A DNA stretch of 64,000 nucleotides from BJGV01 sp964013575 (GTDB lineage: Bacteria; Pseudomonadota; Gammaproteobacteria; Burkholderiales; Nitrosomonadaceae), in assembly GCA_964013575.1 (NCBI GenBank), contig CAXGWP010000003.1, positions 37,347 to 101,346 of the forward strand. The letters are read 5' to 3'. The notes under the pieces were generated by a model. It searched no databases, had not been told where the DNA came from, and saw only the letters and a program-made list of their open reading frames with translations. The translations under genes were made by a program, and so were the position numbers. How positions within the stretch are numbered: position 1 is the first letter of the stretch; every line of letters starts with the position of its first letter. Of the stretch, positions 28,781 to 38,520 are shown piece after piece.

Positions 28781-30433
28781 ATGAGTAAAGAAATCAAATC
28801 AGATGTCGCTAAAAAACCACAAATAGCTGACAAGACACAAGATCATACTAAATCAAAAGGTCTACGTAATAGTATTGTTCTTCTATTATTTTTTGCTATA
28901 TCTATAGCTATATGGCAGTGGTATAAAAATAATGAAATTAAAACCCTACCACAAGAATTTAATAGTCTACCAACTAAAATTGATGAACCTAAGGAGGATC
29001 TAGTAGAAGAAAATGATACCTCCATTAAGAATCAATTAGTAGAAACTGGAATTGACACGCCCATTGAAAATAAAGTGATAGAGCCTGATACATCATCTAT
29101 TAATGATCAAATGATAGGGCCCATTGAAGAGAAACTAGCAGAAATTGATAAAAGGTTAATAGAGATAGAATCAATGGAAGAGAGACTTGTAGAAATAGAG
29201 TCAATTGAGAAACAATTAGCTGAAATAGACCCATCAAATGAATTGCAAAATATCTCTAATATAATAAAAAAGAATATTGAACAAATAAAAAAGAATATCA
29301 AACAAAATAATAGCAAATTTCAATCATTTGAGGCTGATTTAAAGAAGAATATCAAACAAAATAATAGCAAATTTCAATCATTTGAGGCTGATTTAAAGAA
29401 GAATATCAAACAAAATAATAGTAAATTTCAATCATTTAAGACAGATTTAACAGAATCTATAGGTAAACAGAAAGTACTGGAAGACCTTTACCGCGATCTT
29501 GCCTTTAATCATAATGAGACAACAATAGAAGAAGCAGAGCAACTTTTACTCATTGCAAACTATCAATTGCGGATTGCAAACAATATAGAAACCACTTTGG
29601 TAGCAATGCAAGAAGCTAAGGTAAGATTAAGCCGCATTAATCATCCAAAAATATCATACCTACAAGAAATATTAGTAAAGGACATGGATCTATTAAAATC
29701 TACACCAAAAATTGATATTATTAATATAGGCCTACGCCTTGATAATCTTACTGAAATAATAGATCAACTACCATTGGCAATGGAAAGACCACTTTTATCC
29801 GAAAATAAAAGTACTCTTGAAATATCTGACACTTCTATGATATCTAAAGAATCTCAACCAGCGGAAAGCATTCTAAAACCATTACAAAACTTATTTAATG
29901 ATACCCCAAAAGAAGAACCAATATCTGAAGGTATATTTAAAGAATTCCTACGTGAGATCTGGACTGATATTAAGAAGTTTATCAATTTTAAGGAGTTAAT
30001 ACGTATCGACCATGTGGGTAAACAAGATATACCACCTCCATCACATTCATATTTTCTTCGTGAAAATTTGAAATTACGTCTATTATCAGCCCATAACGCA
30101 CTAATTGCCCGTGACTCAGATAATTTTAAAGCTTATATTAAAACGTCTATTGAATGGGTCAATAAACATTTTAATAATAAATCTGAGATAGGTATTAGCA
30201 TGCTAGAAACTTTAAAGCAATTACATGAACAAAAGATTACTATCACAGCACCTAATATATCAGCTAGCTATGATGCAGTCCGCCAATTTCGTATTTCCAC
30301 AAAAAGGGAAACAGCAAATAAATTAATTGATTCCAAAATGACTGCACAAAAACGAGCTGAAATAGAAGCTAAATCAGAAGAAGCAGGGGAGGATTCAATT
30401 ATGGAAGAGGAAGTGGGAGGGGAAAATAAATGA
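28781..30433 (+). CDS. hemX: HemX-family membrane protein with tandem coiled-coil repeats
   Basis: The protein has a charged N-terminus, one membrane helix (about residues 28-45), a long helical periplasmic region (about 100-225), and a C-terminal HemX domain with DLAFNHNETTIEEAEQLLL and LLIANYQLRIA. HemX is encoded with heme genes but its own enzymatic role is doubtful; the 'uroporphyrinogen-III methyltransferase' label is historical. At 550 residues it is longer than many homologues because of acidic, repetitive coils, including three in-frame 18-residue units. It overlaps hemY by 4 bases. Confidence 0.85.
   Translation: MSKEIKSDVAKKPQIADKTQDHTKSKGLRNSIVLLLFFAISIAIWQWYKNNEIKTLPQEFNSLPTKIDEPKEDLVEENDTSIKNQLVETGIDTPIENKVIEPDTSSINDQMIGPIEEKLAEIDKRLIEIESMEERLVEIESIEKQLAEIDPSNELQNISNIIKKNIEQIKKNIKQNNSKFQSFEADLKKNIKQNNSKFQSFEADLKKNIKQNNSKFQSFKTDLTESIGKQKVLEDLYRDLAFNHNETTIEEAEQLLLIANYQLRIANNIETTLVAMQEAKVRLSRINHPKISYLQEILVKDMDLLKSTPKIDIINIGLRLDNLTEIIDQLPLAMERPLLSENKSTLEISDTSMISKESQPAESILKPLQNLFNDTPKEEPISEGIFKEFLREIWTDIKKFINFKELIRIDHVGKQDIPPPSHSYFLRENLKLRLLSAHNALIARDSDNFKAYIKTSIEWVNKHFNNKSEIGISMLETLKQLHEQKITITAPNISASYDAVRQFRISTKRETANKLIDSKMTAQKRAEIEAKSEEAGEDSIMEEEVGGENK
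29291..29452 (+). repeat. Three tandem 54-bp repeats inside hemX
   Basis: Copies span 29291-29344, 29345-29398 and 29399-29452. The first two are identical; the third differs at several bases near its centre and end. Each encodes 18 residues of the type KNIKQNNSKFQSFEADLK, so the reading frame and coiled-coil phase are kept. Identical neighbours suggest recent expansion. Confidence 0.92.
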
Positions 30434-31689
30434 GGCTTATTTTCTGGCTACTGACATTAATTATAGCTGCAGGAATAATTGCATTTGCAACTAAATATAA
30501 TACCGGTTATGTATTACTGGTAGCGCAAGAATATCGTATTGAACTTTCGCTAAATATGATGCTGGTATTCCTAATTACATTATTCACTATTTTCTATTTT
30601 CTATTAAGAACGGTAATAGGAATATTTAGATTGCCATCTAGGATGCGTGCTTTTCGAATAAAACAAAACCATGAGAATGCTCATATAGCTTTACTTAAAG
30701 GAATAAAAGAATTTTTAGAAGGGCGTTATGTTAAGGCAGAAAAAACTGCCAATAGAGCGCTAAAATTTAATGAGCCTTCTGAATTTATTGCTATTAATGC
30801 TGCCATTGCAGCACGATCTGCTCACGAGCTAAATAAAGAATATCAACGTGATAACTTCATAAATGTACTAGAAGAAAAAGCGCCAAATGAGAAAACATTA
30901 TATGCCATTACAAAGGCTGATGTATTACTAGATGAAAATCGTTATGAAGAAGCACTTAATATTCTAGGTTCTCTAGAGAATGTAGACAAAAACCAACAAA
31001 ATGCGATACTACAGCTAGAATTAAAAGCGCAACAACAAGCTAATAATTGGGAAAAAGTTTTAGATTTAGTTTACAGACTAACGAAAAACAATGCTTTGAA
31101 TAAAATTCAAGTAGAAGAGTTACGGCATCGTGCTCATCTAGAAAATTTTAAAAATATTACATGGAATAAACAATTACTTAAAAGGTACTGGAGGAATGTA
31201 CCTTCTATTGAAAAAGAAAATAGTACGATTGCTTATTTTGGAGCAAAATCACATATTGCAATAGGTGACTGTATAACTGCAAGCGCAATAATTGAAAAAA
31301 GCTTAGATAAAAGCTGGAATTCAGAATTGGTTAGTATCTATGCAGATTGTATGGAGGGTAATGTAATAAGGCAAATTGAATATGCGGAGACATGGTGGTT
31401 AAAATTCTACCCAAGAGATTTTAATTTATTACTTGTCCTTGGAAAGCTATGTATAAAATGTGAGATGTGGAGTAAAGCACAAAAATATTTAGAATCTAGT
31501 CTTGCAATAAAATCAAGCTATGAGGCACATCTCATGCTAGCTTTATTAAATGAAAAGACTGGAAAGCCTGAAATTGCCAAAGATCATTATACTAAGGGTC
31601 TTGAAGCTTCCCAAAACTCTGGCCCAGAAACTCTGTCTGGTAAGACTATTAATACCATTCCTGCAAAGGTTTTAATTAGTAAGGGCTAA
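30430..31689 (+). CDS. hemY: HemY-like TPR membrane protein
   Basis: HemY of proteobacteria is an inner-membrane protein with two N-terminal helices (about 2-20 and 37-58) and a TPR-rich cytoplasmic or periplasmic domain. Here the conserved LLKGIKEFLEGRYVKAEKTANRAL segment and later TPR-like helices are clear over 419 residues. It is not the protoporphyrinogen oxidase of the same name. It starts inside the hemX stop (ATGA). It ends directly against the stop codon of the convergent flavoprotein gene, with no base between. Confidence 0.88.
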   Translation: MRLIFWLLTLIIAAGIIAFATKYNTGYVLLVAQEYRIELSLNMMLVFLITLFTIFYFLLRTVIGIFRLPSRMRAFRIKQNHENAHIALLKGIKEFLEGRYVKAEKTANRALKFNEPSEFIAINAAIAARSAHELNKEYQRDNFINVLEEKAPNEKTLYAITKADVLLDENRYEEALNILGSLENVDKNQQNAILQLELKAQQQANNWEKVLDLVYRLTKNNALNKIQVEELRHRAHLENFKNITWNKQLLKRYWRNVPSIEKENSTIAYFGAKSHIAIGDCITASAIIEKSLDKSWNSELVSIYADCMEGNVIRQIEYAETWWLKFYPRDFNLLLVLGKLCIKCEMWSKAQKYLESSLAIKSSYEAHLMLALLNEKTGKPEIAKDHYTKGLEASQNSGPETLSGKTINTIPAKVLISKG

Positions 31690-32730
31690 TTATAATTTTT
31701 TATCAGAAGGGGAAGGAATAAATGCATCTGAAATGAATTCATTCTCAGGTAGATTACGTAGTCTAACAAAATCCTCCCGGGCCGCCCCTACCATTATTGG
31801 TGATCCACAGGCATATACTTGGTAGCCTGCGAGGCTATCAAAATCTTCTAATACAGCCTGATGCACTAACCCAGTTCTCCCATACCAATCATCTGTCTGT
31901 AATGCTTCAGATAAAACTGGAATAAAGGAAAAGTTGTCATATTTGTGCTGCCAACTTCCAGCCAGATCAGCTAAATAAAGGTCAGCTTTAATGCGAGCGC
32001 CCCAATAAAGAACTATATGCCGATCGTTCCCATATGTCTCAGCAATATGAAATATATGTTCAAGAATACTTTTAACTGGAGCAAAACCAGTTCCACTTGC
32101 AACAAAAATAATAGGCTTGTCTGAGTTTTCTCGAAGGAAAAATGTCCCAAAAGGTCCCTCAAAACGTAAAATATCTTTTTCTTTCATAGTTGAAAATGTA
32201 TGTTCAGCAAAAACACCACCTGGATAATTACGCACATGAAGCTGTAATAACTCATCATCATGAGGGGCATTGGCTAAAGAGAAACTTCTACGCTTACCAT
32301 CTTTCATCAAAATATCAATATACTGCCCAGCAAGAAACTGTAACCTCTCATTTGCTGGAAGTTTTAAAGAAATTAGCATGACATCTGGAGCTACTTGCTC
32401 TAATTTCTGTACTCGACAAGGAAACTTTCTAATCCTTAAATCATTAACCTTCCCTATTTCACGACATTCAATTATTAATTCAGACATTGGTTGAGCACAA
32501 CAAAATAGTGCCAAGCCCTCCTGTTTCTCTTTTTCTGTTAGCGTATTTTCATTAAATCTGCCAAAATCTACTTTTCCCTGTATTATTTTACCTTTACAAG
32601 TTCCACAGGCACCATTACGGCAACCATATGGAAGCGAAAATCCTTCGCGTAAAGCGGCCTGAAGAATGGTTTCCCCATTTTTTACATTAAAAATATGGCG
32701 TCCAGGATTAATAGTTACTTGATAAGACAT
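31690..32730 (-). CDS. 2Fe-2S ferredoxin/FNR-type reductase (CDP-6-deoxy-glucoseen reductase-like)
   Basis: The 346-residue protein joins an N-terminal plant-type ferredoxin domain to an FAD/NAD ferredoxin-reductase domain. The cluster ligands are YGCRNGACGTCKG plus LFCCAQP, the FAD motif is RSFSLANAPHDD, and the NAD motif is FVASGTGFAPVKSIL. Such proteins are often labelled AscD or glucoseen reductase, but in betaproteobacteria they are widespread and their electron partner is usually unknown. It is divergent from the SDR gene with 51 bases between. Confidence 0.85.
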   Translation of the reverse strand: MSYQVTINPGRHIFNVKNGETILQAALREGFSLPYGCRNGACGTCKGKIIQGKVDFGRFNENTLTEKEKQEGLALFCCAQPMSELIIECREIGKVNDLRIRKFPCRVQKLEQVAPDVMLISLKLPANERLQFLAGQYIDILMKDGKRRSFSLANAPHDDELLQLHVRNYPGGVFAEHTFSTMKEKDILRFEGPFGTFFLRENSDKPIIFVASGTGFAPVKSILEHIFHIAETYGNDRHIVLYWGARIKADLYLADLAGSWQHKYDNFSFIPVLSEALQTDDWYGRTGLVHQAVLEDFDSLAGYQVYACGSPIMVGAAREDFVRLRNLPENEFISDAFIPSPSDKKL

Positions 32731-32781
32731 TAGATTATTAATAGATTAATTAAATACTAATAGAAAATAGCATAGGTTATT

Positions 32782-33684
32782 ATGAAACAGACTCTCTTAG
32801 TAATCGGGTGTGGTGATATTGCATTACGCTCAACTCCATTGTTACGCCCTCATTATCGACTACTAGGCCTATGTCGTTACCCAGAGAATGCCCCTAAGCT
32901 TCGCCAACATGGAATTATTCCCATGCCTGGTGATCTCGATAACCCAAAAACCCTGAAAAAACTTGCAGGAGTAGCTAATGCTATATTGTATCTTGCACCA
33001 CCACCTAACCATGGAAAAAGAGACATACGTATCACAAATCTATTAGCCTCACTAACAAAGAGAATAACTTTAAAGAAGATTTTACCACAACGATTTATTT
33101 ACATCAGTACTAGTGGTGTATATGGTGATTGCAATGGCGAATTAACACCTGAGACACACCCAATCAAACCGCGCATAGATCGCTCAAAAAGGCGAGCTGA
33201 TGCAGAAAAACAGGTACGAAATTGGGGGTTACGTAACCATATAAATGTATCTATTCTGCGTGTGCCAGGGATTTATGCAGCTGAACGCTTACCATTAAAA
33301 CGTATACGTGAAGGTGCCCCAGCATTGCTTCCTGATGATGATTGTTATACTAATACCATACATGCTAATGACCTTGTATATATTATATTTGCAGCATTAC
33401 GCTATGCAAAGCCAGGAAGAATTTATAATGCTAGCGATGACTCCAATTTAAAAATGGGAGAATATTTTGACCTAATTGCTGATTCTTTTAATATGCCACG
33501 CCCGCCTCGTATAGCACGTATCAATGCCTATAAACACATTTCTAATAATATGTTGTCATTCATGGAAGAATCAAGAAGGCTAACAAATACACGTATAAAA
33601 AATGAGCTATATATAAATTTGCACTACCCTACCGTGATCCAAGGCATTTCTAAAGATAAAGCAACCAAATCAGAAAAAAGGTAA
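32782..33684 (+). CDS. Atypical NAD(P)-binding SDR (YeeZ-like)
   Basis: The 300-residue protein has an N-terminal Rossmann loop GCGDIALR and the segment FIYISTSGVYGDCNGE, with HANDLVYIIFAALRY in the C-terminal half. The catalytic YxxxK pair is not clear, which is typical of atypical SDRs of this type. The substrate is unknown. It is divergent from the reductase gene, an arrangement I recall from other betaproteobacteria. It precedes cutA by 35 bases. Confidence 0.78.
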   Translation: MKQTLLVIGCGDIALRSTPLLRPHYRLLGLCRYPENAPKLRQHGIIPMPGDLDNPKTLKKLAGVANAILYLAPPPNHGKRDIRITNLLASLTKRITLKKILPQRFIYISTSGVYGDCNGELTPETHPIKPRIDRSKRRADAEKQVRNWGLRNHINVSILRVPGIYAAERLPLKRIREGAPALLPDDDCYTNTIHANDLVYIIFAALRYAKPGRIYNASDDSNLKMGEYFDLIADSFNMPRPPRIARINAYKHISNNMLSFMEESRRLTNTRIKNELYINLHYPTVIQGISKDKATKSEKR

Positions 33685-33719
33685 AATCCTTCTACTAAAT
33701 AAGTAGTTTAAATAATTTT

Positions 33720-34049
33720 ATGAGTCCTATACTTGTTATAACCAATCTTCCAGATAAAGAAACTGCCTTGAAATTAGCTAATAAATTAATTAGTAAGAAG
33801 CTAGCTGCTTGTATTAATATCCAATCCGAATGCACATCATGCTATAGATGGAAAGATAAAATAGAAACTACAACTGAACTACCAATATTTATTAAAACTA
33901 TATCACCACACTATGTTGAGGTAGAAAATACCATAATAGCTATACACCCAGATGAACTACCTGAAATCGTTACTGTCCCAATAAATGGAGGTCTACCTAA
34001 ATATTTACAGTGGATCTCAAATGAAACAACCCCTTCAAATAGAAACTAA
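33720..34049 (+). CDS. cutA: Divalent-cation tolerance protein CutA
   Basis: CutA is a small trimeric ferredoxin-like protein linked to copper tolerance. LANKLISKKLAACINI, SCYRWKDKIETTTELPIFIKT and IHPDELPEIVTVPI are the diagnostic segments over 109 residues. The ATG start and length are normal. It is directly upstream of dsbD, the conserved cutA-dsbD pair. Confidence 0.93.
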   Translation: MSPILVITNLPDKETALKLANKLISKKLAACINIQSECTSCYRWKDKIETTTELPIFIKTISPHYVEVENTIIAIHPDELPEIVTVPINGGLPKYLQWISNETTPSNRN

Positions 34050-34065
34050 ATATACTGACTTATCC

Positions 34066-36027
34066 ATGTACTTTATTAGACTATTATTATTATTATTTTG
34101 TATGACAAGTCTGAATGCTTTTTCTGAAGAGAGTAGGTCGTCCAGTATATTATCTGAAATAAAGAAAATTAGTGACGGCTTTACACAAATTGAACAAGAA
34201 AAAGAGGAGCTTCTCCCACCTAACCAAGCTTTTAAGCTCACAATCAAAGTACATAATGGAAATACTTTAATTGCAGAATTTAAGCCTGCAACGAACTATT
34301 ATATATATAAGGATAAAATTTCTTTTAAGTCAAAAAATACAAACACATTAATAGAAAAAGTTTCTCTACCAAAGGGGAAAATGAAGAATGATCCAACCTT
34401 TGGCCAAACAGAGGTATATTACCAGCCTTTCCAAGCTGAAATTTCTTTAAAACGTGAGTTATTAACAGCAAATCTATTTACAATTGCAGCTACCTATCAA
34501 GGATGTAATGAGCCAATAGGTGTATGCTATGCTCCTATTGATAAAATAATAGAGCTCACTCTTCCAGCCACAAAATCTGTAGTTACAGCACTAGCAAATT
34601 CTATAAGCGACAACGCAATAGCATCAACTAATTCTATAAAAACTGAATCAATAAGATCTAAACCAGAATTAATCACACTCCCAAGTAACCAAAGGCCTAT
34701 TGAGTCTGAATCAATAAAAATTGGCAAAATGTTTGAGGATGGAAATTTCTGGTTAATTCTTGCAAGCTTTTTTGGTATTGGTCTTTTACTTTCTTTTACC
34801 CCTTGTGTATTTCCAATGGTTCCAATCTTATCTGGAATAATTGTAAACAGCGGAAAAAATCTTACTAAAAGCAATGGTTTTATCCTGGCGTTAGCCTATG
34901 TTTTAGGGATGTCTCTCACTTACTCTGCAGCAGGAGTAGCAGCAGGACTCTCTGGTGCAATGCTATCAGCTGCCCTACAAAATGCTTGGGTACTTGGAGG
35001 TTTTGCACTTATTTTCGTTATATTGTCCTTATCCATGTTTGGATTCTATGAACTACAACTACCAAATTCTATACAAAATACACTCTCTAATGAAACAGGA
35101 AAAATAAGAGGTGGGCATTTAACAAGTGTATTTGGGATGGGGGCGCTATCTGCGCTTATTCTTGGACCCTGTGTTGCAGCTCCATTAGCAGGCGCACTAC
35201 TATACATCAGTCAGACAAGAGACGTGCTACTTGGTGGCTTTGCTCTATTTGCCATGGCACTAGGCATGGGCGTTCCACTTCTAGCTTTGGGCGCATCTGC
35301 TGGGGCACTCTTACCAAAAGCAGGGCCCTGGATGGAATCTGTGAAACATTTTTTTGGTGTCCTGTTATTAGGTGTAGCAATATGGTTAATATCACCGGTA
35401 ATTCCAGCAGCTATCCATATGTTGATGTGGGCCACGCTACTAATAATCTCTGCTATTTATTTAAATGCTATTGATTCTTTACCTCCAGGTTCCTCTGGAT
35501 TTCATAAACTCTTAAAGGGAATTGGTATTATTTCTTTACTGTTAGGAATTTCCTTATTAACAGGAGTATTATCTGGAAGCCGTGATATTCTACAACCTCT
35601 TGCTAATATAAATTTAACTAGTATCAATGGAAACAATACTAATAAAATAAGCGCTCTTGAGTCACAACATCTCGTATTTCAGCGGGTAAACTCTTTAACA
35701 GAATTTAATAAATTCATTGCTGAATCACAAAATAAATATGTAATGTTAGATTTTTATGCTGATTGGTGTATTTCATGTAAAGAAATGGAACGATTCACAT
35801 TTACTGACCCAGAAGTAAAAAATAAACTTAAAGATGTAGTATTATTACAAGTTGATGTAACTGAAGGCACAACTCATGATGAAGAACTTCTAAAACATTT
35901 CAAACTTTTTGGCCCTCCTGGAATTCTATTTTTTAACCCCTATGGACATGAAATTCATGATGCTAGGACCATTGGTTACCGAAATAAAGAAGAATTTCTT
36001 TCCATTCTAAATGCTGTATTAATTTAA
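34066..36027 (+). CDS. dsbD: Thiol:disulfide interchange protein DsbD
   Basis: DsbD carries electrons from cytosolic thioredoxin across the inner membrane to periplasmic thiol proteins. The signal peptide MYFIRLLLLLFCMTSLNA is followed by the nDsbD domain with cysteines in YQGCNEPIGVCYAP. Next is the eight-helix core with FTPCVFPMVPIL and LGPCVAAPLAGALL, and a C-terminal thioredoxin domain with DWCISCKEME. The ATG at 34066 gives a clean signal peptide and starts 16 bases after cutA; upstream in-frame starts would overlap cutA. Length is 653 residues. Confidence 0.94.
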   Translation: MYFIRLLLLLFCMTSLNAFSEESRSSSILSEIKKISDGFTQIEQEKEELLPPNQAFKLTIKVHNGNTLIAEFKPATNYYIYKDKISFKSKNTNTLIEKVSLPKGKMKNDPTFGQTEVYYQPFQAEISLKRELLTANLFTIAATYQGCNEPIGVCYAPIDKIIELTLPATKSVVTALANSISDNAIASTNSIKTESIRSKPELITLPSNQRPIESESIKIGKMFEDGNFWLILASFFGIGLLLSFTPCVFPMVPILSGIIVNSGKNLTKSNGFILALAYVLGMSLTYSAAGVAAGLSGAMLSAALQNAWVLGGFALIFVILSLSMFGFYELQLPNSIQNTLSNETGKIRGGHLTSVFGMGALSALILGPCVAAPLAGALLYISQTRDVLLGGFALFAMALGMGVPLLALGASAGALLPKAGPWMESVKHFFGVLLLGVAIWLISPVIPAAIHMLMWATLLIISAIYLNAIDSLPPGSSGFHKLLKGIGIISLLLGISLLTGVLSGSRDILQPLANINLTSINGNNTNKISALESQHLVFQRVNSLTEFNKFIAESQNKYVMLDFYADWCISCKEMERFTFTDPEVKNKLKDVVLLQVDVTEGTTHDEELLKHFKLFGPPGILFFNPYGHEIHDARTIGYRNKEEFLSILNAVLI

Positions 36028-36582
36028 ATGAATACACTTGGAAAATTATTTTTATATATAGGTGTTGCGACACTTTCCATTTACCTAGGGCTACTAATAC
36101 AAGAAAATAAAATCAGTAATGAAAATAAAGCCATAGCTAAAAATAATCCTAAAATAAATGATGGGGCTAATTTAATTCTAGCTGCAGATTTGCCTGACCT
36201 TAAAGGAAAAAATCAACCTATCTCACAGTGGAAAGGAAAAATTCTAATAGTAAATTTCTGGGCGACATGGTGTGAGCCTTGTCGAATAGAAATGCCAGAA
36301 TTTATTAAACTTCAGGAAGAATTGCGTGACAAGGAACTACTTATTATTGGTATAGCAATAGACCAAAAAAATAAAGTTCAGCAATATAGTAAGGACATAG
36401 GGATCAATTATCCTGTTCTTATAGGGGGAATGGAAGCTATGGAACTTTCTGAAGCAGCTGGTAATAATCATGCAGTATTACCATATACTGTCATTTTTAA
36501 TCGTAGCGGTGAAATTGTTAGTACCCATGTTGGCCTTATAACACGAGATAAGATTGAACCAGTACTTAAGTCTCTCTTATAA
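36028..36582 (+). CDS. TlpA/ResA-type thioredoxin-like protein
   Basis: The 184-residue protein has one N-terminal anchor or uncleaved signal (about 5-25) and a periplasmic thioredoxin fold with WATWCEPCRIEMPEF and a C-terminal cis-proline region AVLPYTVIF. It probably receives electrons from the DsbD encoded immediately before it and reduces periplasmic or cytochrome c thiols. Its ATG begins at the base after the dsbD stop. Confidence 0.88.
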   Translation: MNTLGKLFLYIGVATLSIYLGLLIQENKISNENKAIAKNNPKINDGANLILAADLPDLKGKNQPISQWKGKILIVNFWATWCEPCRIEMPEFIKLQEELRDKELLIIGIAIDQKNKVQQYSKDIGINYPVLIGGMEAMELSEAAGNNHAVLPYTVIFNRSGEIVSTHVGLITRDKIEPVLKSLL

Positions 36583-36962
36583 AGAATTAAATTAAAACCT
36601 AAAAATCTTACTAAATTCTGCCTTACTATAACTTTATTTCTACCAAAATTAGATTTCTTATTAGAACCTAATATAGCTAGTTCTAATAAAAAGGCTGTAT
36701 ACCAATTGATTTAATTGATATAAGCATATCAAAAATTCTTAATAATTTAGATTAAATCTACATATGTATACAAAGACAATTTAATTAGTATTTTAAAAAC
36801 CTACTAAAATAGACTAACAGTAAACAAATGAAATTTAAAAAAAATTATAAATCGTTGATAGAATAGAACACATATAAAATTTTACTAAATGTAGCTTATG
36901 TATCAACTCTTACTCATATAATTATTAATATATTACTGTATTACCTATAATAAGGAGTCCTA
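36583..36962. other. AT-rich intergenic region at a synteny break
   Basis: The 380 bases contain no visible gene. A perfect 10-base inverted repeat, TTATTAGAAC and GTTCTAATAA with a 12-base loop, lies at 36658-36689. AAGGAG just before 36963 is the manC ribosome site. In related betaproteobacteria I expect aroQ-accB-accC after the cutA-dsbD-tlpA block; here a surface-glycan region begins instead. Confidence 0.45.
36658..36689. repeat. 10-bp inverted repeat downstream of tlpA
   Basis: The arms TTATTAGAAC (36658-36667) and GTTCTAATAA (36680-36689) are perfect complements. The hairpin is 76 bases after the tlpA stop and could end the cutA-dsbD-tlpA transcript, but there is no T-run on the plus side. 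A regulatory dyad is the alternative. Confidence 0.5.
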
Positions 36963-38405
36963 ATGTATTCATTGACCCCTGTAATTCTATGCGGCGGATC
37001 CGGAACACGACTCTGGCCACTTTCCCGTGAGCAATACCCAAAGCAACTACTACAACTATTAGATGGTAATGATTCATTATTACAATCTACAATTCGTAGA
37101 ACAGAGGGACTTACTGATACTAATGCTGAGAAAATAATAGTAGTTTGTAATGAAGAATATCGTTTTGTAATAGCTGAACAGCTAAGAGTAATAAACAAAA
37201 ATGCCTCTATCATACTCGAGCCTGAAGGGAGAAATACTGCTCCGGCTCTAACAATTTCAGCATTAACTGCAATACAGAACAATGATGATCCAATCCTATT
37301 AGTAATGCCAGCAGATCATATGATGATGGATATACCATCTTTTCAAGATGTGATCCAGAAAAGTATCAAATTAGCCCTAGATGGGGCAATAATTACCTTC
37401 GGTATCATACCAAACTCCCCAGAAACTGGTTATGGCTATATCAAATCTGGCAGAGAGTATGATAAGGAGGGCACCCTATATATTGAACGTTTTGTCGAAA
37501 AACCAAACTCTGAAACAGCACAATCTTATCTAGATACAGGATCTTATTTATGGAATAGTGGGTTATTTATGATGCGTGCTTCAGTATGGATCTCAACTAT
37601 TGGCCAGTACCGAACCGATATTCTCAAAGCCTGCCAAGAAGCCTGGAACCTACATTCCATTGATGGTGATTTTTTACGACCAGAAAAAAAAACCTTCCTA
37701 CAGTGCCCATCAGACTCTATTGATTATGCCGTTATGGAAAATATTGGAACTGGAATGGAATCATCACAGGTAGGGTTAGTAAAGCCTCTCTCGGCAGGAT
37801 GGTCTGATATCGGTGCCTGGGAATCGCTATGGAAAATACTTCCAAAAAATAATAAAGGAAACGTATCACAAGGTGACGTGTTATTACACAACTGCCAAAA
37901 TACTTTATCTATATCAACAAGTCGCTTAATAGCTTGTATGGGTACTAAGAATTTAGTAGTAATCGAAACACCGGATGCTATTTTAATCGCAGACAAAAAT
38001 AAAACACAGGATGTCAAAAAAATTGTTAATAAGCTAAATCAAAAAAGGCGTCCTGAAGGACAGATACACCGCAAAATATTCCGACCATGGGGATGGTATG
38101 ACTGTCTTGATATTGGTAAACGTTTCCAAGTTAAACGCATTACAGTAAATCCAGGTGCCTCATTATCACTACAGATGCATTACCACCGTGCTGAGCATTG
38201 GATTGTCGTACGTGGTTCAGCACAAGTAACATGTGGAAATTCTAAATATACTGTTTCTGTAAATGAGTCCACCTTCATTCCTCTTGGAACTCGACACCGT
38301 CTTAAAAATCCTGGGCCAGAACTACTCGAAATAATAGAGGTACAATCTGGCTCATATTTAGGAGAAGATGATATTGTTCGCTTTGAAGATAGCTATGGGC
38401 GGTAA
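36963..38405 (+). CDS. manC: Mannose-1-phosphate guanylyltransferase / mannose-6-phosphate isomerase
   Basis: The 480-residue protein has an N-terminal nucleotidyltransferase domain with CGGSGTRLWPLSREQYPKQ and FVEKP, and a C-terminal cupin with MHYHRAEHWIVVRGSAQV that carries the isomerase activity in bifunctional versions. It makes GDP-mannose for surface polysaccharide, O-antigen or exopolysaccharide. No manB is in the window. A good AAGGAG site precedes the ATG. It opens the surface-glycan region and converges on the ABC exporter. Confidence 0.94.
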   Translation: MYSLTPVILCGGSGTRLWPLSREQYPKQLLQLLDGNDSLLQSTIRRTEGLTDTNAEKIIVVCNEEYRFVIAEQLRVINKNASIILEPEGRNTAPALTISALTAIQNNDDPILLVMPADHMMMDIPSFQDVIQKSIKLALDGAIITFGIIPNSPETGYGYIKSGREYDKEGTLYIERFVEKPNSETAQSYLDTGSYLWNSGLFMMRASVWISTIGQYRTDILKACQEAWNLHSIDGDFLRPEKKTFLQCPSDSIDYAVMENIGTGMESSQVGLVKPLSAGWSDIGAWESLWKILPKNNKGNVSQGDVLLHNCQNTLSISTSRLIACMGTKNLVVIETPDAILIADKNKTQDVKKIVNKLNQKRRPEGQIHRKIFRPWGWYDCLDIGKRFQVKRITVNPGASLSLQMHYHRAEHWIVVRGSAQVTCGNSKYTVSVNESTFIPLGTRHRLKNPGPELLEIIEVQSGSYLGEDDIVRFEDSYGR

Positions 38406-38520
38406 TTAAATTAGAAAATTTATATTTCCATCTCTAATTCATAGATTCTATAAGATATACAAAATTCCAATAAAAATATTTATATCTATCTACTATTCGA
38501 CCCTAACTAAATTTTAATTT

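Noticed and set aside
29291..29452. CRISPR-like repeat array
   Set aside because: The repeats are directly adjacent with no spacers and stay in the hemX frame, so they are protein-coding tandem repeats.
30430..31689. Protoporphyrinogen oxidase for hemY
   Set aside because: The protein is the TPR-type HemY with two N-terminal helices and has no FAD motif.
32782..33684. Fifth rhamnose-pathway gene (SDR)
   Set aside because: Its Rossmann loop and lack of a clear YxxxK match atypical SDRs, and it is far from the rml operon beside a redox gene.
36658..36689. Intrinsic terminator after tlpA
   Set aside because: The stem is perfect but there is no T-run on the plus strand; kept only as an inverted repeat.
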